The notes under the pieces: model-generated
Seen by the model: the letters and a program-made list of their open reading frames with translations, nothing else
Databases searched by the model: none
What the model was told of the DNA's origin: nothing
Assembly (NCBI RefSeq): GCF_016862975.1
Contig: NZ_BONZ01000027.1
Span: forward strand, 248,001 to 312,000
Source: Rugosimonospora africana
GTDB lineage: Bacteria; Actinomycetota; Actinomycetes; Mycobacteriales; Micromonosporaceae
DNA: 64,000 nt
Direction of reading: 5' to 3'
In this document: piece by piece, positions 34,625 through 43,465 of the stretch
Layout: every line of letters starts with the position of its first letter
Numbering within the stretch: the first letter of the stretch is position 1
Program-made: the position numbers and the translations under genes

Positions 34625-36157
34625 ATGGCACGCGGCCACGCCCGTAGCCTCGAACTTGAACGGCTGGCGGACGCGGTGCTGCAGCCCGGGTTCGAAGGCA
34701 CGAGTCCACCGCCGTGGTTGCTGCGCCGGCTGGAGTCCGGACTCGGCGGGGTCGCGCTGTTCAGCCGCAACATCACCGGCCGGGAGCAGGTGGCCGCGCT
34801 CACCGCCGCGCTGCGCGGGGCAAATCCCGACGTCATCGTCGCCGTCGACGAGGAAGCCGGCGACGTCACCCGGCTGGAGGCGCGTACCGGCAGCACCCGG
34901 CCGGGCAACTACGCGCTCGGTACGGTCGACGACCCCGACCTCACCGCCGAGGTGGCCCGGGACGTCGGGCGCGACCTCGCCGAGGCCGGAGTCACCCTGA
35001 ACTACGCGCCGGACGCGGACGTCAACTCCAACCCGGACAACCCGGTCATCGGTGTGCGCGCGTTCGGCGCCGACCCGGACCTGGTCGCCCGGCACACCCG
35101 GGCCTGGATCACCGGCCAGCAGTCGGCGGGCGTCGCCGCGTGCGCCAAGCACTTTCCCGGGCACGGCAACACCAGCGCCGACTCGCACCACCTCATCCCG
35201 GTCATCTCCGCGACCCGTGCCGAGCTGGACGAGTGTGAACTGGTCCCGTTCCGCGCGGCCATCGCGGCCGGCGTGCGCGCCATCATGACCGGCCACCTGC
35301 TGGTACCGGCGGTCGACGAGGACCTGCCCGCGACGCTGAGCCGGCGGGTGATGACCGACCTGCTGCGCGGCGAGCTGGGCTACACCGGGCTCGTGGTGAC
35401 CGACGGGATCGAGATGCGTGCGGTGACCGGCCCGTACGGGCTCGCCGGCGCGACGGTACGGGCTCTCGCGGCCGGTGTCGACGCGGTCTGTGTCGGCGGC
35501 GATCACGCCGACGAGCACACTGCGACGCTGCTGCGTGACGCGATCGTGGCCGCGGTCGTCGACGGCGACCTGCCCGAGGCGCGGCTGGTCGAGGCCGCCA
35601 GCCGGGTCGCTGAACTGGCCGCGTGGACCGCCGGGCAGCGCGCTCTGGCGGATGACCGGAGGCCGCCGCGGGACGGCCAGCTCGGGCTGGCCGCGGCCCG
35701 GCGCGCGATCCGCCTCACCGCGCCGGTGGGCAGCCGGCTGTTGCCGCTGTCGGGCGCCCCTCACGTCGTGGAGCTGTCGCCGCCCAGCAACATCGCGGTC
35801 GGCGACGACGTTCCGTGGGGCATGATCGACCTGTTCGCCGCCGCGCTGCCCGGTACCACCGGGGTTCGGCTGGGAGAGACCGACTTCGTCGACGGCGTGG
35901 ACCTGCACCAGGTCGCCCTGGCACCGGCGACCGGCCGCCCGATCGTGATCGTGGTGCGCGACGCGCACCGCCACGAGTGGGTCGCGCAGGCGTTGAAGGT
36001 ACTGATCGGTGCGCGCGACGACTGCGTCGTGGTGGAGACCGGGCTGGCCGGCGCGGTGTACGGCGCGGTGCACGTATCCACCTCGGGGGGCAGCCTGGCC
36101 TGCCGCCAGGCGGCGGCCGAGCTTCTGCTCGGGACGGCCAATACCGCCGGCGTTTGA
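34625..36157 (+). CDS. Beta-N-acetylhexosaminidase, glycoside hydrolase family 3 (NagZ-like)
   Basis: 510 residues. The GH3 barrel begins 'LADAVLQPGFEGTSPPPWLL', has 'VIVAVDEEAGDVTRLEA', the His-Asp dyad loop 'ACAKHFPGHGNTSADSHH', and the nucleophile Asp in 'LVVTDGIEMRAVTG'. It hydrolyses terminal beta-GlcNAc, probably in peptidoglycan or chitin recycling. There is no signal peptide, so it should be cytoplasmic. A second alpha/beta domain (350-510) follows. ATG 34625 has a GAGGAG site. No sugar transporter is adjacent. Confidence 0.93.
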   Translation: MARGHARSLELERLADAVLQPGFEGTSPPPWLLRRLESGLGGVALFSRNITGREQVAALTAALRGANPDVIVAVDEEAGDVTRLEARTGSTRPGNYALGTVDDPDLTAEVARDVGRDLAEAGVTLNYAPDADVNSNPDNPVIGVRAFGADPDLVARHTRAWITGQQSAGVAACAKHFPGHGNTSADSHHLIPVISATRAELDECELVPFRAAIAAGVRAIMTGHLLVPAVDEDLPATLSRRVMTDLLRGELGYTGLVVTDGIEMRAVTGPYGLAGATVRALAAGVDAVCVGGDHADEHTATLLRDAIVAAVVDGDLPEARLVEAASRVAELAAWTAGQRALADDRRPPRDGQLGLAAARRAIRLTAPVGSRLLPLSGAPHVVELSPPSNIAVGDDVPWGMIDLFAAALPGTTGVRLGETDFVDGVDLHQVALAPATGRPIVIVVRDAHRHEWVAQALKVLIGARDDCVVVETGLAGAVYGAVHVSTSGGSLACRQAAAELLLGTANTAGV

Positions 36158-36210
36158 CGCACCGGTGCGCAGCGGCCGAGAATCGCTCATCCGGAGATGG
36201 GCGGTGTTCG

Positions 36211-36924
36211 ATGCGACGAAGGATCGGCCGCGTGATGCTGTTGGCCGGGCCCGCGCTGGCTGGGCTTGCGCTGGCTGGGCGTGCGTTGGCTGAGCCCGCA
36301 CTGGCCGGGCCCGCACTGGCCGGGCCCACATCGGCCGGTCGTGCGCTGTCCGGTCGTGCGTTGGCCGGCCGTGCGCTCTCCGGGCGTGCGCTGGCCGGCG
36401 TGGCGTTGGCCAGCCTCGTGTTGGCCGGGTGCGCCCAGGGCGGCTCCGGGACTCCGCCGGCCGGCTCGCCCGCGGCGCGGGCCACGGTACCGCCACCGGC
36501 CGCGACCGCCACGCGCGCCGGGCAGCCCTCGCGCGACGCGTCGGCGAGTGCGGTGGACACACCCGGGTCGGCGGGCCAGGCGACCACCGCGCTGATCGAG
36601 TTTGGGCGCCGGGGCGGCATCGCGGGCCTGGTCGATCGGTTGGAGGTCCGCCAGGACGGCGGGTTCACGCTGTTCCGGCTCAAGCCGAGCGTGAACCGGA
36701 CCGGTCGGTTGACCGCGACCGAACTGGCCGACCTGAACCGGAAGATCGACGCTTCCGGCTTCGCGAGCCTGCCCGGAGTCGAGAACGCCTCCGGCAACGA
36801 CCTGTTCGTCTACCACCTGACCTACCGGAGCTGGCAGATTCTCGCGCAGGACGGCGGCATCGCCGCGCCGCTCGCGCCGGTGATCGCCGCGCTGTCCGGG
36901 ATCGTGGAGAAGTACGGATCCTGA
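36211..36924 (+). CDS. Lipoprotein with a repeat-expanded signal peptide
   Basis: 237 residues. The lipobox is 'LVLAGC' (Cys74), but the signal region is 73 residues long instead of the usual 20-30 because a (R/P)ALAG/LSG pentapeptide is iterated about nine times (36240-36420). The mature part has a Pro/Ala/Ser linker and a domain 'ALIEFGRRGGIAGLVDRLEV', 'LNRKIDASGFASLPGVENAS', 'YHLTYRSWQILAQDGG', resembling small extracytoplasmic proteins of unknown function in actinomycetes. Whether such a long leader still works is an open question. Confidence 0.8.
   Translation: MRRRIGRVMLLAGPALAGLALAGRALAEPALAGPALAGPTSAGRALSGRALAGRALSGRALAGVALASLVLAGCAQGGSGTPPAGSPAARATVPPPAATATRAGQPSRDASASAVDTPGSAGQATTALIEFGRRGGIAGLVDRLEVRQDGGFTLFRLKPSVNRTGRLTATELADLNRKIDASGFASLPGVENASGNDLFVYHLTYRSWQILAQDGGIAAPLAPVIAALSGIVEKYGS
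36240..36420 (+). repeat. 15-bp/30-bp repeats coding ALAG pentapeptides in the signal peptide
   Basis: Iterated GGGCCCGCACTGGCC / GGTCGTGCGTTGGCC units, 70-90% alike, in frame within the lipoprotein leader. Confidence 0.85.
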
Positions 36925-37065
36925 AGTACGGATCATGGAGGCCTCGGGGCCTCGACGTACCCTTGAAGACGGTGCCATTCCGACTGGTCTGGCTCGGCGC
37001 GTCCGCGGCGCCTCTGTGCCGCACCGCGACCCAGACCAGTCGTCGCCCCGAGGAGGTTCACCTTC

Positions 37066-37449
37066 GTGTCGAGTCCGTACGAATCGCCCGTCGACCGTCA
37101 GATCCGGGAAGCGCAGGAGCGCGGCGACTTCGACGACCTGCCCGGCATGGGCAAGCCGCTGCCCGGATACGGCGAGTCCTACGACGAGAACTGGTGGGTC
37201 AAGGACTGGGTACGGCGGGAGAACATCACCGGCGTGCTGCCCACCACCCTGCGGCTGCGCAGGGAGGCCGAGGACCTGATGCGCACGGTCGCGAAGAAGC
37301 CCACCGAATCCGCGGTCCGGGAGTTCGTCACCGATCTCAACGAGCGCATCCGCCGGGCCCGGCGGGGACTGGCCGACGGCCCTTCGGTCGTGCTGCCGGA
37401 CTTCGACGTCGACGGGGTCGTCGAGGCCTGGCGCCAGCAGCGAGCCTGA
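37066..37449 (+). CDS. DUF1992 (DnaJ-homologue C28-like) protein
   Basis: 127 residues. 'VDRQIREAQERGDFDDLPGM' and 'GKPLPGYGESYDENWWVKDW', with 'GVLPTTLRLRREAEDL', are diagnostic of DUF1992. It is helical and cytoplasmic, of unknown function, sometimes fused to J domains in eukaryotes. The GTG start has a strong AGGAGG site (about 37050-37056). Confidence 0.9.
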   Translation: MSSPYESPVDRQIREAQERGDFDDLPGMGKPLPGYGESYDENWWVKDWVRRENITGVLPTTLRLRREAEDLMRTVAKKPTESAVREFVTDLNERIRRARRGLADGPSVVLPDFDVDGVVEAWRQQRA

Positions 37450-37481
37450 CACCGCGGTCAATTCTGACACCGCGGCCGATC

Positions 37482-37541
37482 CCTGACGCGGCCGATCCTG
37501 ACGCGGCCGATCCTGACGCGGCCGATCCTGACGCGGCCGAT
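37482..37541. repeat. Four perfect 15-bp tandem repeats
   Basis: CCTGACGCGGCCGAT is repeated exactly at 37482, 37497, 37512 and 37527, within the 258-bp spacer between DUF1992 and ltrA; an imperfect earlier copy lies at about 37463. Nothing else recognisable is in that spacer. Confidence 0.95.
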
Positions 37542-37707
37542 TCCGAACCGGAGCGCCATCGCCGGTTGAGCCAGCGCGGCGAGCAAGCGCGCCGGAACGG
37601 CGGTCAGGGCGCCGCTCGGCCGATAACATCCGGCGTATCCACCCTCGGGCGCGCCACTGTCCGGTGATCGCGGCCACGAGTGCGGTGGCGGATCGGGCGG
37701 AGTGGGG

Positions 37708-38961
37708 ATGGCAGCGCCAAGCGGCGAGGGTCATGGCCTGCGGGTACCGGGCACCGCCACCCAGGTCACCCCGACCGAGCTGTTCTTCGACCTGGTCTAC
37801 GTGCTCGCCGTGACGCAGCTGACCCGACTGCTGCGCGAGGACCTGACCTGGCGCGGCGCGGTGCACACCACGCTGCTGCTGCTCGCGGTCTGGTGGGCCT
37901 GGACCGACACCGCGTGGACCACCAACTGGTTCGATCCGAACCAGTCGAGCGTGCGCCTCATGCTGCTGGTGGTCATGATGCTCAGCCTGGTCCTGTCCGG
38001 GACGCTCACCGACGCGTACGGCGGGCGGGGCCTGTGGTTCGCCGGAGCGTACGCGGCCATTCAGCTGGGGCGTACCGGCTTCGCCGTGGCACGCCTGGCG
38101 CGGGGCTCCCGGTTGCGGCGCAACTTCCAGCGGTTCATGGTCTGGAAGGTCGTCGCCGCGGCACTGTGGATCGCCGGCGGCCTGGTGCACGAGTCGGCCC
38201 GGACCGGGGTGTGGGCGGTCGGCGTCGTCATCGAGTACGCCGCCGCACCGCTGGGCTTCTACGTGCCCGGGTTGGGGCGCTCCGGCCCCGGGGACTGGCA
38301 GATCAGCGGCGAGCACCTGGCCGCCCGGTACCAGCAGTTCGTTCTCGTCGCGCTCGGCGAGTCGGTGCTGGTCGCCGGGACCGCGTTCGACGCCCTGCCG
38401 GAACATCCGGCGGTGCTCGGCGCGTTCGTGGTCGTGTTCGCCGGCAGTGTGGCGCTGTGGTGGATCTACTTCGACCGCTTCGCCGAGGCGGCGACCCGGG
38501 TGATCGGCAGCGTCTCGGACCCGGGACGGCTGGGTCGCTCGGCGTACACGTACTTCCAGTTGCCCATCATCGCCGGCGTCATCGTGTCCGCGGTCGGCGA
38601 CGACCTGGTCATCGCGCACCCCGGTGGCCCCCCGAACACGGCGACCACGGTCACCGTGCTGGCCGGGCCGGCGCTGTTCCTGATCGGTCATGCGCTGTTC
38701 AAGAAGTCGGTGTTCAATCTGCTCTCCCCGGCGCGCCTGGGTGCCGTCGCGTTGCTCGGGGCACTGGCGGCGGTGGCACCGGTGGTGCCCCCGACGGCCC
38801 TGTCCGGGATGGCCGCGGCCGTGGTCGTCGCGGTCGCGGTGTACGACCGGTGGAGGCAGGTGAAGCATCCGCCGCACCGCGAACTCGCCGCGAGCCCCGG
38901 GCAAGCCGCGAGTCCCGGGGAAGCCGCCGGCCACGACGGCGAGCCCCGCTCCGGCGGGTAG
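37708..38961 (+). CDS. Low temperature requirement protein A (LtrA) family
   Basis: 417 residues, about eleven transmembrane helices. 'QVTPTELFFDLVYVLAVTQL' near 19-38, 'TLLLLAVWWAWTDTAWTTNW' near 55-74, 'HLAARYQQFVLVALGESVLV' and 'ALWWIYFDRFAE' are typical LtrA motifs. The biochemical role is unknown. The C-terminus has a repeated ASPGQA/ASPGEA stretch. ATG 37708 chosen; GTG 37702 is possible. Confidence 0.9.
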   Translation: MAAPSGEGHGLRVPGTATQVTPTELFFDLVYVLAVTQLTRLLREDLTWRGAVHTTLLLLAVWWAWTDTAWTTNWFDPNQSSVRLMLLVVMMLSLVLSGTLTDAYGGRGLWFAGAYAAIQLGRTGFAVARLARGSRLRRNFQRFMVWKVVAAALWIAGGLVHESARTGVWAVGVVIEYAAAPLGFYVPGLGRSGPGDWQISGEHLAARYQQFVLVALGESVLVAGTAFDALPEHPAVLGAFVVVFAGSVALWWIYFDRFAEAATRVIGSVSDPGRLGRSAYTYFQLPIIAGVIVSAVGDDLVIAHPGGPPNTATTVTVLAGPALFLIGHALFKKSVFNLLSPARLGAVALLGALAAVAPVVPPTALSGMAAAVVVAVAVYDRWRQVKHPPHRELAASPGQAASPGEAAGHDGEPRSGG

Positions 38962-38973
38962 CCGGAGCGGGGC
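38943..38973. terminator. Terminator hairpin overlapping the ltrA stop
   Basis: GCCCCGCTCCGGC (38943-38955) pairs perfectly with 38961-38973 around a GGGTA loop that contains the stop codon. It ends the ltrA transcript and faces the convergent NlpC-like gene. Confidence 0.8.
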
Positions 38974-39055
38974 CGTGTCGCGGATCGGTTGTCTCGCAGA
39001 CCGATCGTGATGCGGATCGGTCGTGTCGCGGACCGGTCGTTGTGTCGGTCGGTCG

Positions 39056-40501
39056 TTATATGGTCGGAACGTCGCCGTTCAGCCCCCAGCCGAGGGTCGA
39101 GGTGGCGAAGTTGGAGCTGTACCGCGTATACCAGGTGCCCATCGGCGAGCGGTACAACGCCTGATCTGTCTTGCCGTCGCCGTCGTAGTCTCCCGGCACC
39201 GGCAGGTCCGTGCTCGCGCCCCAGCCGAGCATCGAGGCGGTGTGGGTCGCGCTGTAACGGGCATACCAGGTGCCCGTCGACGGCCGGTACAGCGCCTGGT
39301 CGGTCTTGCCGTCGCCGTCGTAGTCCGCCTGGATCGGCAGGTCGCCGGTGACGCCCCAGACCTCCGGGGCGATCCGGGTCGGGTCCGAGCTGTAGCGGAT
39401 GTACCAGGCGCTCGACGACGGCCGGTACAGAGCCTCGTCGGTTCTGTCGTCGCCGTCGTAGTCGCCGGGCACCGGGATGTCGCCCGGTTGCCCCCACACC
39501 ACCTTCATCACCGTGGAGTTGCTGCTCCGGCGGACGTACCAGGCACTGGTGGAGGAGCGGTACAGGGCGGGATCGGCCCGCCCGTCCCCGTCGTAGTCGG
39601 CGGGAACCGGGATGTCGCCGCCGGTACCCCAGGCAAGGACGGTGACGCTGTGGTCGGAGCTGTTGCGGATGTACCACGTGCCGTTGCGGTACAGCGCCTC
39701 GTCGGTCTTGCCGTCTCCGTCGTAGTCACCGGGTACCGGGATGTCGCCCTTCTGGCCCCAGTTCAGCACCTCGACCGACTGGTCCGAGCTGTACCGGATG
39801 TACCAGGTACCCGTCGATGGCCGGAACAGCGCCTGGTCGGTCTTGCCGTCCCCGTCGTAGTCGCCGTTCGGGTGGGTGACCGGGCCGATGATCAGGCGGT
39901 TGTACCGGTACGGCGACATCTGGTAGCCGTCGAAGTAGGGATAGGGAATCTGGCGGTAGTGGGTACCGCCGTCGCCGCTCTGCTCGTATCCCCAGTAGCT
40001 GGTGTGCGCCGTGTCGGCCCAGTGGTCGAAGATCACCACGTGGCCGGCCGCGCCGATGCCCGGGTTGATGAGCAGGTCGGCCTGGACGAGCTGGCTCTTG
40101 TCGATCGGCGTCGTCATGGAGCGCTGAGCCATCTCCGAGGTGACGTACCCAGGCTTCGCCCAGCCGAAGGCCATCGACACGTAGCCGGAGCAGTCGGTGC
40201 GGTACCCCTGGAGGGTCCGCGACACCGAGTACGGCTGCGGCCCCCCACGGCTCGCGTGCAGCCACGTCTGCGCCCGGCTGATGACCTCCGCCTGGGTGAC
40301 GGTGGGCAGCGCGTTGGGTGAGACGGTGGGCATCGGCGCGAGCTGGGGTTCGTTCGGCTGGCCCGGGTTCGCCCAGAACGGGATCTGTGCCGCCGGTTTG
40401 GCGGCTTCGGCCGATGCCCGTGGCGCGGACACCAGCATGGTCGGAACCCCGACGGCGAGCATGACGCCCAGGCCGGCGAGGTACAACGCGGGTCTTCGCA
40501 T
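39056..40501 (-). CDS. Secreted NlpC/P60-like protein with FG-GAP/VCBS-type repeats
   Basis: 481 residues. Signal peptide 1-31 (MRRPALYLAGLGVMLAVGVP...AEA). Residues 68-200 look like a Cys-His amidase/peptidase: 'YRTDCSGYVSMAFGW' (Cys104) and 'GAAGHVVIFDHWAD' supply the Cys and His of an NlpC/P60-type site. From 210 to the end there are six units of about 45 residues built on 'PVPGDYDGDGKTDQALYRPS', calcium-binding DxDGDGxxD loops of a beta-propeller. The propeller probably binds a wall or glycan ligand and the Cys domain acts on peptidoglycan or a related amide (inference). GAGGAGAATCC precedes ATG 40501. Confidence 0.88.
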   Translation of the reverse strand: MRRPALYLAGLGVMLAVGVPTMLVSAPRASAEAAKPAAQIPFWANPGQPNEPQLAPMPTVSPNALPTVTQAEVISRAQTWLHASRGGPQPYSVSRTLQGYRTDCSGYVSMAFGWAKPGYVTSEMAQRSMTTPIDKSQLVQADLLINPGIGAAGHVVIFDHWADTAHTSYWGYEQSGDGGTHYRQIPYPYFDGYQMSPYRYNRLIIGPVTHPNGDYDGDGKTDQALFRPSTGTWYIRYSSDQSVEVLNWGQKGDIPVPGDYDGDGKTDEALYRNGTWYIRNSSDHSVTVLAWGTGGDIPVPADYDGDGRADPALYRSSTSAWYVRRSSNSTVMKVVWGQPGDIPVPGDYDGDDRTDEALYRPSSSAWYIRYSSDPTRIAPEVWGVTGDLPIQADYDGDGKTDQALYRPSTGTWYARYSATHTASMLGWGASTDLPVPGDYDGDGKTDQALYRSPMGTWYTRYSSNFATSTLGWGLNGDVPTI

Positions 40502-40915
40502 GGATTCTCCTCTTCGTTCGGGTAACAAGATCCACCTCCAAGGCGGGCCTCGTGGGCTCGATGGCGGCGAACCGGAATCCGAGGTGCCGCACCGCGCTGG
40601 CGGGCACGGCGTGGTGGAGGAACGAGAATCGGGGAGATGCGAACCTTTTTGTGCGTAGCTCCCATTCTGCCCCGAATATTCCTATTACAGGGCGTAAGGG
40701 GCGAAATGTCGCTCATTAGGCGCGGTGTCGTGGCCGCGGTGTCGCCGTGGTGCTGCCCTGCTGCCTGCCTTTAGGCGTACTGACCGGTACTTTTGATGCC
40801 GAGCGCCGAACTTCTGATCTTCCTCGACGACTGAGTCGCCGAGCCCGCAGCATCCGAGTCACGTCCGCCCGAGCCATATCCGCCCGAGTCCGCATCACCC
40901 GAACGGGAGCGCCCG
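40502..40915. other. 414-bp intergenic region between the NlpC-like and ROK genes
   Basis: Divergent promoter region. It is AT-richer near 40645-40710 (AACCTTTTTG, GAATATTCCTATTACAG), where the promoter of the secreted protein is expected, giving it a long 5' leader of up to about 150 bases. I could not match that leader to a known riboswitch. Near the ROK gene (40850-40905) there are short 'CGCCCGAGYC' iterations. Confidence 0.5.
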
Positions 40916-42115
40916 ATGGTTGCATCCGTACCGCCGCCCGCGGCCGGTCCGCTGCCGTACCACCTGCTCTGCCTGCTGCGCGACCGCGGCGCGACGTCCC
41001 GGGCCGAACTGGCCGGGCAGTTGGGCGACCCGCGCGCCCGGGTTCTCGGCGAGATCGACGCGTTGATCGCGGCCGGCCTGGTCCGCGAGGCCGGGCCGGC
41101 GGCCTCCCGCGGCGGCCGGCGCTCCACCCTGGTCGAACTATCTCCCGACCTGCGGTTCGCCGCCGTCGACCTGGGCGCGTCCTCGATCGACGTGGAGATC
41201 ACCGACGGGCGGCTGGAACCGGTGGCCGGCTACTCCGAGCCGGCGGAGATCCGCTCCGGACCCAAGGCGGTGCTCCAGCGGCTCGGCGAGATCCTGGCGA
41301 AGCTCAAGGCCGACGGTGCGTACCAGCGGCTGCAGGCGATCGGCATCGGGGTGCCCGGCCCGGTCAGCTACCGCGACGGGGTGCCCGTCTCCCCGCCGAT
41401 CATGCCGGGCTGGGACCGGTACCCGGTGCGTGACGTGCTTGCCCGCGAGCACGCCTGCCCGGTCGTCGTCGACAACGACGTGAACATCATGGCCATCGGT
41501 GAGCGCCACGGCGGCGTGGCCCACTCGGTGGACAACCTGCTGTTCCTCAAGCTCGGTACGGGCATCGGCTGCGGTATCTACCTCGGCGGCGAGGTGTACC
41601 GGGGGACCGACGGCTGCGCCGGCGACATCGGGCACATCCAGTTGGACGGGCACGGCCAGGTCTGCGCGTGCGGCAACGTGGGGTGCCTGGAGGCGGTGTT
41701 CAGTGGCGCGGCGCTGACCCGTGACGCGCTCGCCGCCGCGCGGGCGGGTACCTCGCCCGCGCTTGCCGAGCGGCTCGCCGCGGGGAGCCCGGTGAGCGCG
41801 CAGGACGTGGCCGACGGCGCGGCCGAGGGGGACGCGACCTGCGTGCGGCTGATCCGGGACGGCGGCCACCAGGTGGGTACGGTGCTGGCCGGCCTGGTCA
41901 GCTTCATCAACCCGTCCATGATCGTCGTCGGCGGCGGGCTGGCCGGGCTGGGGCACGTCCTGCTCGCCGAGATCCGCAGTGTCGTGTACCGGCGGTCGTT
42001 GCCCCTGGCCACCGGGAACCTGCCGATCGTCATGTCCGAGCTGGGTCCGCGCGCCGGTGTCGTGGGCGCCGCCGTCCTGGCCAGCGACCTGGCATACGGC
42101 CGCCAGGAGCGCTGA
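40916..42115 (+). CDS. ROK-family transcriptional regulator
   Basis: 399 residues. N-terminal winged helix (about 12-75: 'YHLLCLLRDRGATSRAELAG', 'RGGRRSTLVEL') and C-terminal ROK sugar-kinase fold: 'AAVDLGASSIDVEITDG', 'GIGVPGPVSYRDGVPVSP', 'VVVDNDVNIMAIGE', and the zinc motif 'GHIQLDGHGQVCACGNVGCL'. ROK regulators respond to sugars; the target here is unknown. No transport genes flank it. Confidence 0.9.
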   Translation: MVASVPPPAAGPLPYHLLCLLRDRGATSRAELAGQLGDPRARVLGEIDALIAAGLVREAGPAASRGGRRSTLVELSPDLRFAAVDLGASSIDVEITDGRLEPVAGYSEPAEIRSGPKAVLQRLGEILAKLKADGAYQRLQAIGIGVPGPVSYRDGVPVSPPIMPGWDRYPVRDVLAREHACPVVVDNDVNIMAIGERHGGVAHSVDNLLFLKLGTGIGCGIYLGGEVYRGTDGCAGDIGHIQLDGHGQVCACGNVGCLEAVFSGAALTRDALAAARAGTSPALAERLAAGSPVSAQDVADGAAEGDATCVRLIRDGGHQVGTVLAGLVSFINPSMIVVGGGLAGLGHVLLAEIRSVVYRRSLPLATGNLPIVMSELGPRAGVVGAAVLASDLAYGRQER

Positions 42116-42119
42116 CGGT

Positions 42120-43335
42120 TCAGGTGTACTGCTTGAGCTTCAGGGCATTCGCCGACCTCTCGGTGAGCCGGACGAAGACGCCGGCCACGAGCCGCTTCGA
42201 CAGGAACCGGTAGGCGCGGTTGCGCTGGCGCAACTTCTTCTCGGTCAGCGGCGCCAGGAACGGACCGGCCTCCTTGGCCTGCTTCTGGCTGGCCGCCACC
42301 CCGGGTCGCATCTGCTGCTCGTACTGGGCGAACGCGGTCCGGTGGTCGCCGCCCGCGGCGACCAGTTCGCCGGCGAGGGTGTACGCCCCGCTCATCGCCA
42401 GGCCGGTGCCGCCACCGCCCGGCCCGGCGCCCCAGGCGGCGTCGCCGAGCAGTGCCACCCGCCCCTGCGAGTAGCGGTCCAGCGCGATCTGGCCCGATCG
42501 GGTCGAAGTACAGGTCGGCCGCCTCGCGCATCAGCGCGATCAGGTCGGGCGTCCGCCATCCGGCGCCGGCGAACGCGTCCGCGACGATCTGCTTCTGCCG
42601 CTCTAGATCGCGACGGTCGTACTCCAGCGGCGGCGTGGCGAACACGAAGCCCACGTCGGCGATGGACGAGTCGCGGGCGCTGCCGACCATGACGGCCCGG
42701 CCGGGCTCGTTGTAGATCAGCCCTGTGTGGTCGAGGCCGAGACGGTTCGGAGCGGTGAAGCCGGCGATGGCGAACCCGCTGTCGGTACGGAACCGCGACT
42801 CGTCGCCGAAGACCAGCCCGCGTACCACCGAGTGCATCCCGTCGGCGCCGACGACCAGGTCGAACGTGCGCCCGGCGCGGTCGCGGAACCCGACCTCCAC
42901 GCCGTCCGGGGTCTCGGTCAGCGCGGTGATGGTGTCGCCGAAGACGTACTCGACGTCGCCGCGGGTCCGGTCGTACAGGATCCGGGTCAGGTCGCCGCGG
43001 GCGATCTCGATCTCCCCGCTGAACACGTGGGACGGCAGCGCCACGATGGGCTGGCCGTGCGCGTCGATGACCGTCTGGGCGCCCATGCCGGTCTGCCGGG
43101 CCCGTACCTCGTCCAGGATGCCCATCCGCTCCAGCACCGCCACCTGGGCGCCGCGGAAGTCGACCGCGCTGCCGCCGTCGCGCAGCGCCGCGGCCTGCTC
43201 GATCACGGTCACGCGGTAGCCCGCGCGCCGCAGCCAGTAGGCGAGCGCCGGACCGGCGATCCCCGCGCCTGAGATCAACACACTCCTGTCGCCGGCGGCG
43301 CTGCCGGTCGTGTTGCCGGTCGTGTTGCCGTTCAT
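42120..43335 (-). pseudogene. FAD-dependent aromatic monooxygenase, frameshifted
   Basis: The 5' part (43335 to about 42495) encodes 'VLISGAGIAGPALAYWLRRA', 'VDFRGAQVAVLERMG' and 'LVVGADGMHSVVRGL' of a FAD_binding_3 (tetracycline-destructase/PHBH-like) enzyme, up to 'DLYFDPIG'. The reading then shifts: the rest of the enzyme ('ALLGDAAWGAGPGGGGTGLA' to 'LKLKQYT') is in another frame ending at 42120. One extra C in the GGCCC run at 42491-42495 explains it; removing one base restores '...DPIGQIALDRYSQGRVALLGDAAW'. Either a recent pseudogene or a sequencing error. It is divergent from a TetR gene that probably controls it. Confidence 0.85.
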
Positions 43336-43399
43336 GGTGACTCCTCAACGGTTCTCGGCCGCCGGCTCGTCCGGGCTGCCGTGGGACCACCATAGAGGC

Positions 43400-43442
43400 G
43401 GTTTATCCATCTGGTCAATCCAACTGGATAAACCATCTGGAT
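43400..43442. promoter_or_regulatory. TetR operator: three 12-bp near-palindromes at 13-bp period
   Basis: Units ATCCATCTGGTC (43405-43416), ATCCAACTGGAT (43418-43429, perfect) and AACCATCTGGAT (43431-43442) follow each other every 13 bp. GGTTTATCCA (43400-43409) and TGGATAAACC (43425-43434) also form a perfect outer repeat. The block lies between the divergent TetR and FAD enzyme genes. Confidence 0.8.
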
Positions 43443-43465
43443 GACCGTGCGCTACGATCACGACC

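Noticed and set aside
36187-38934. A 915-codon antisense frame over the lipoprotein, DUF1992 and ltrA genes
   Set aside because: Low-complexity composition and complete overlap with three recognised genes.
40502-40680. c-di-AMP (ydaO) riboswitch in the leader of the NlpC-like gene, a common place for it
   Set aside because: I could not find the conserved core sequence blocks; only the gene class fits. A covariance search would decide.
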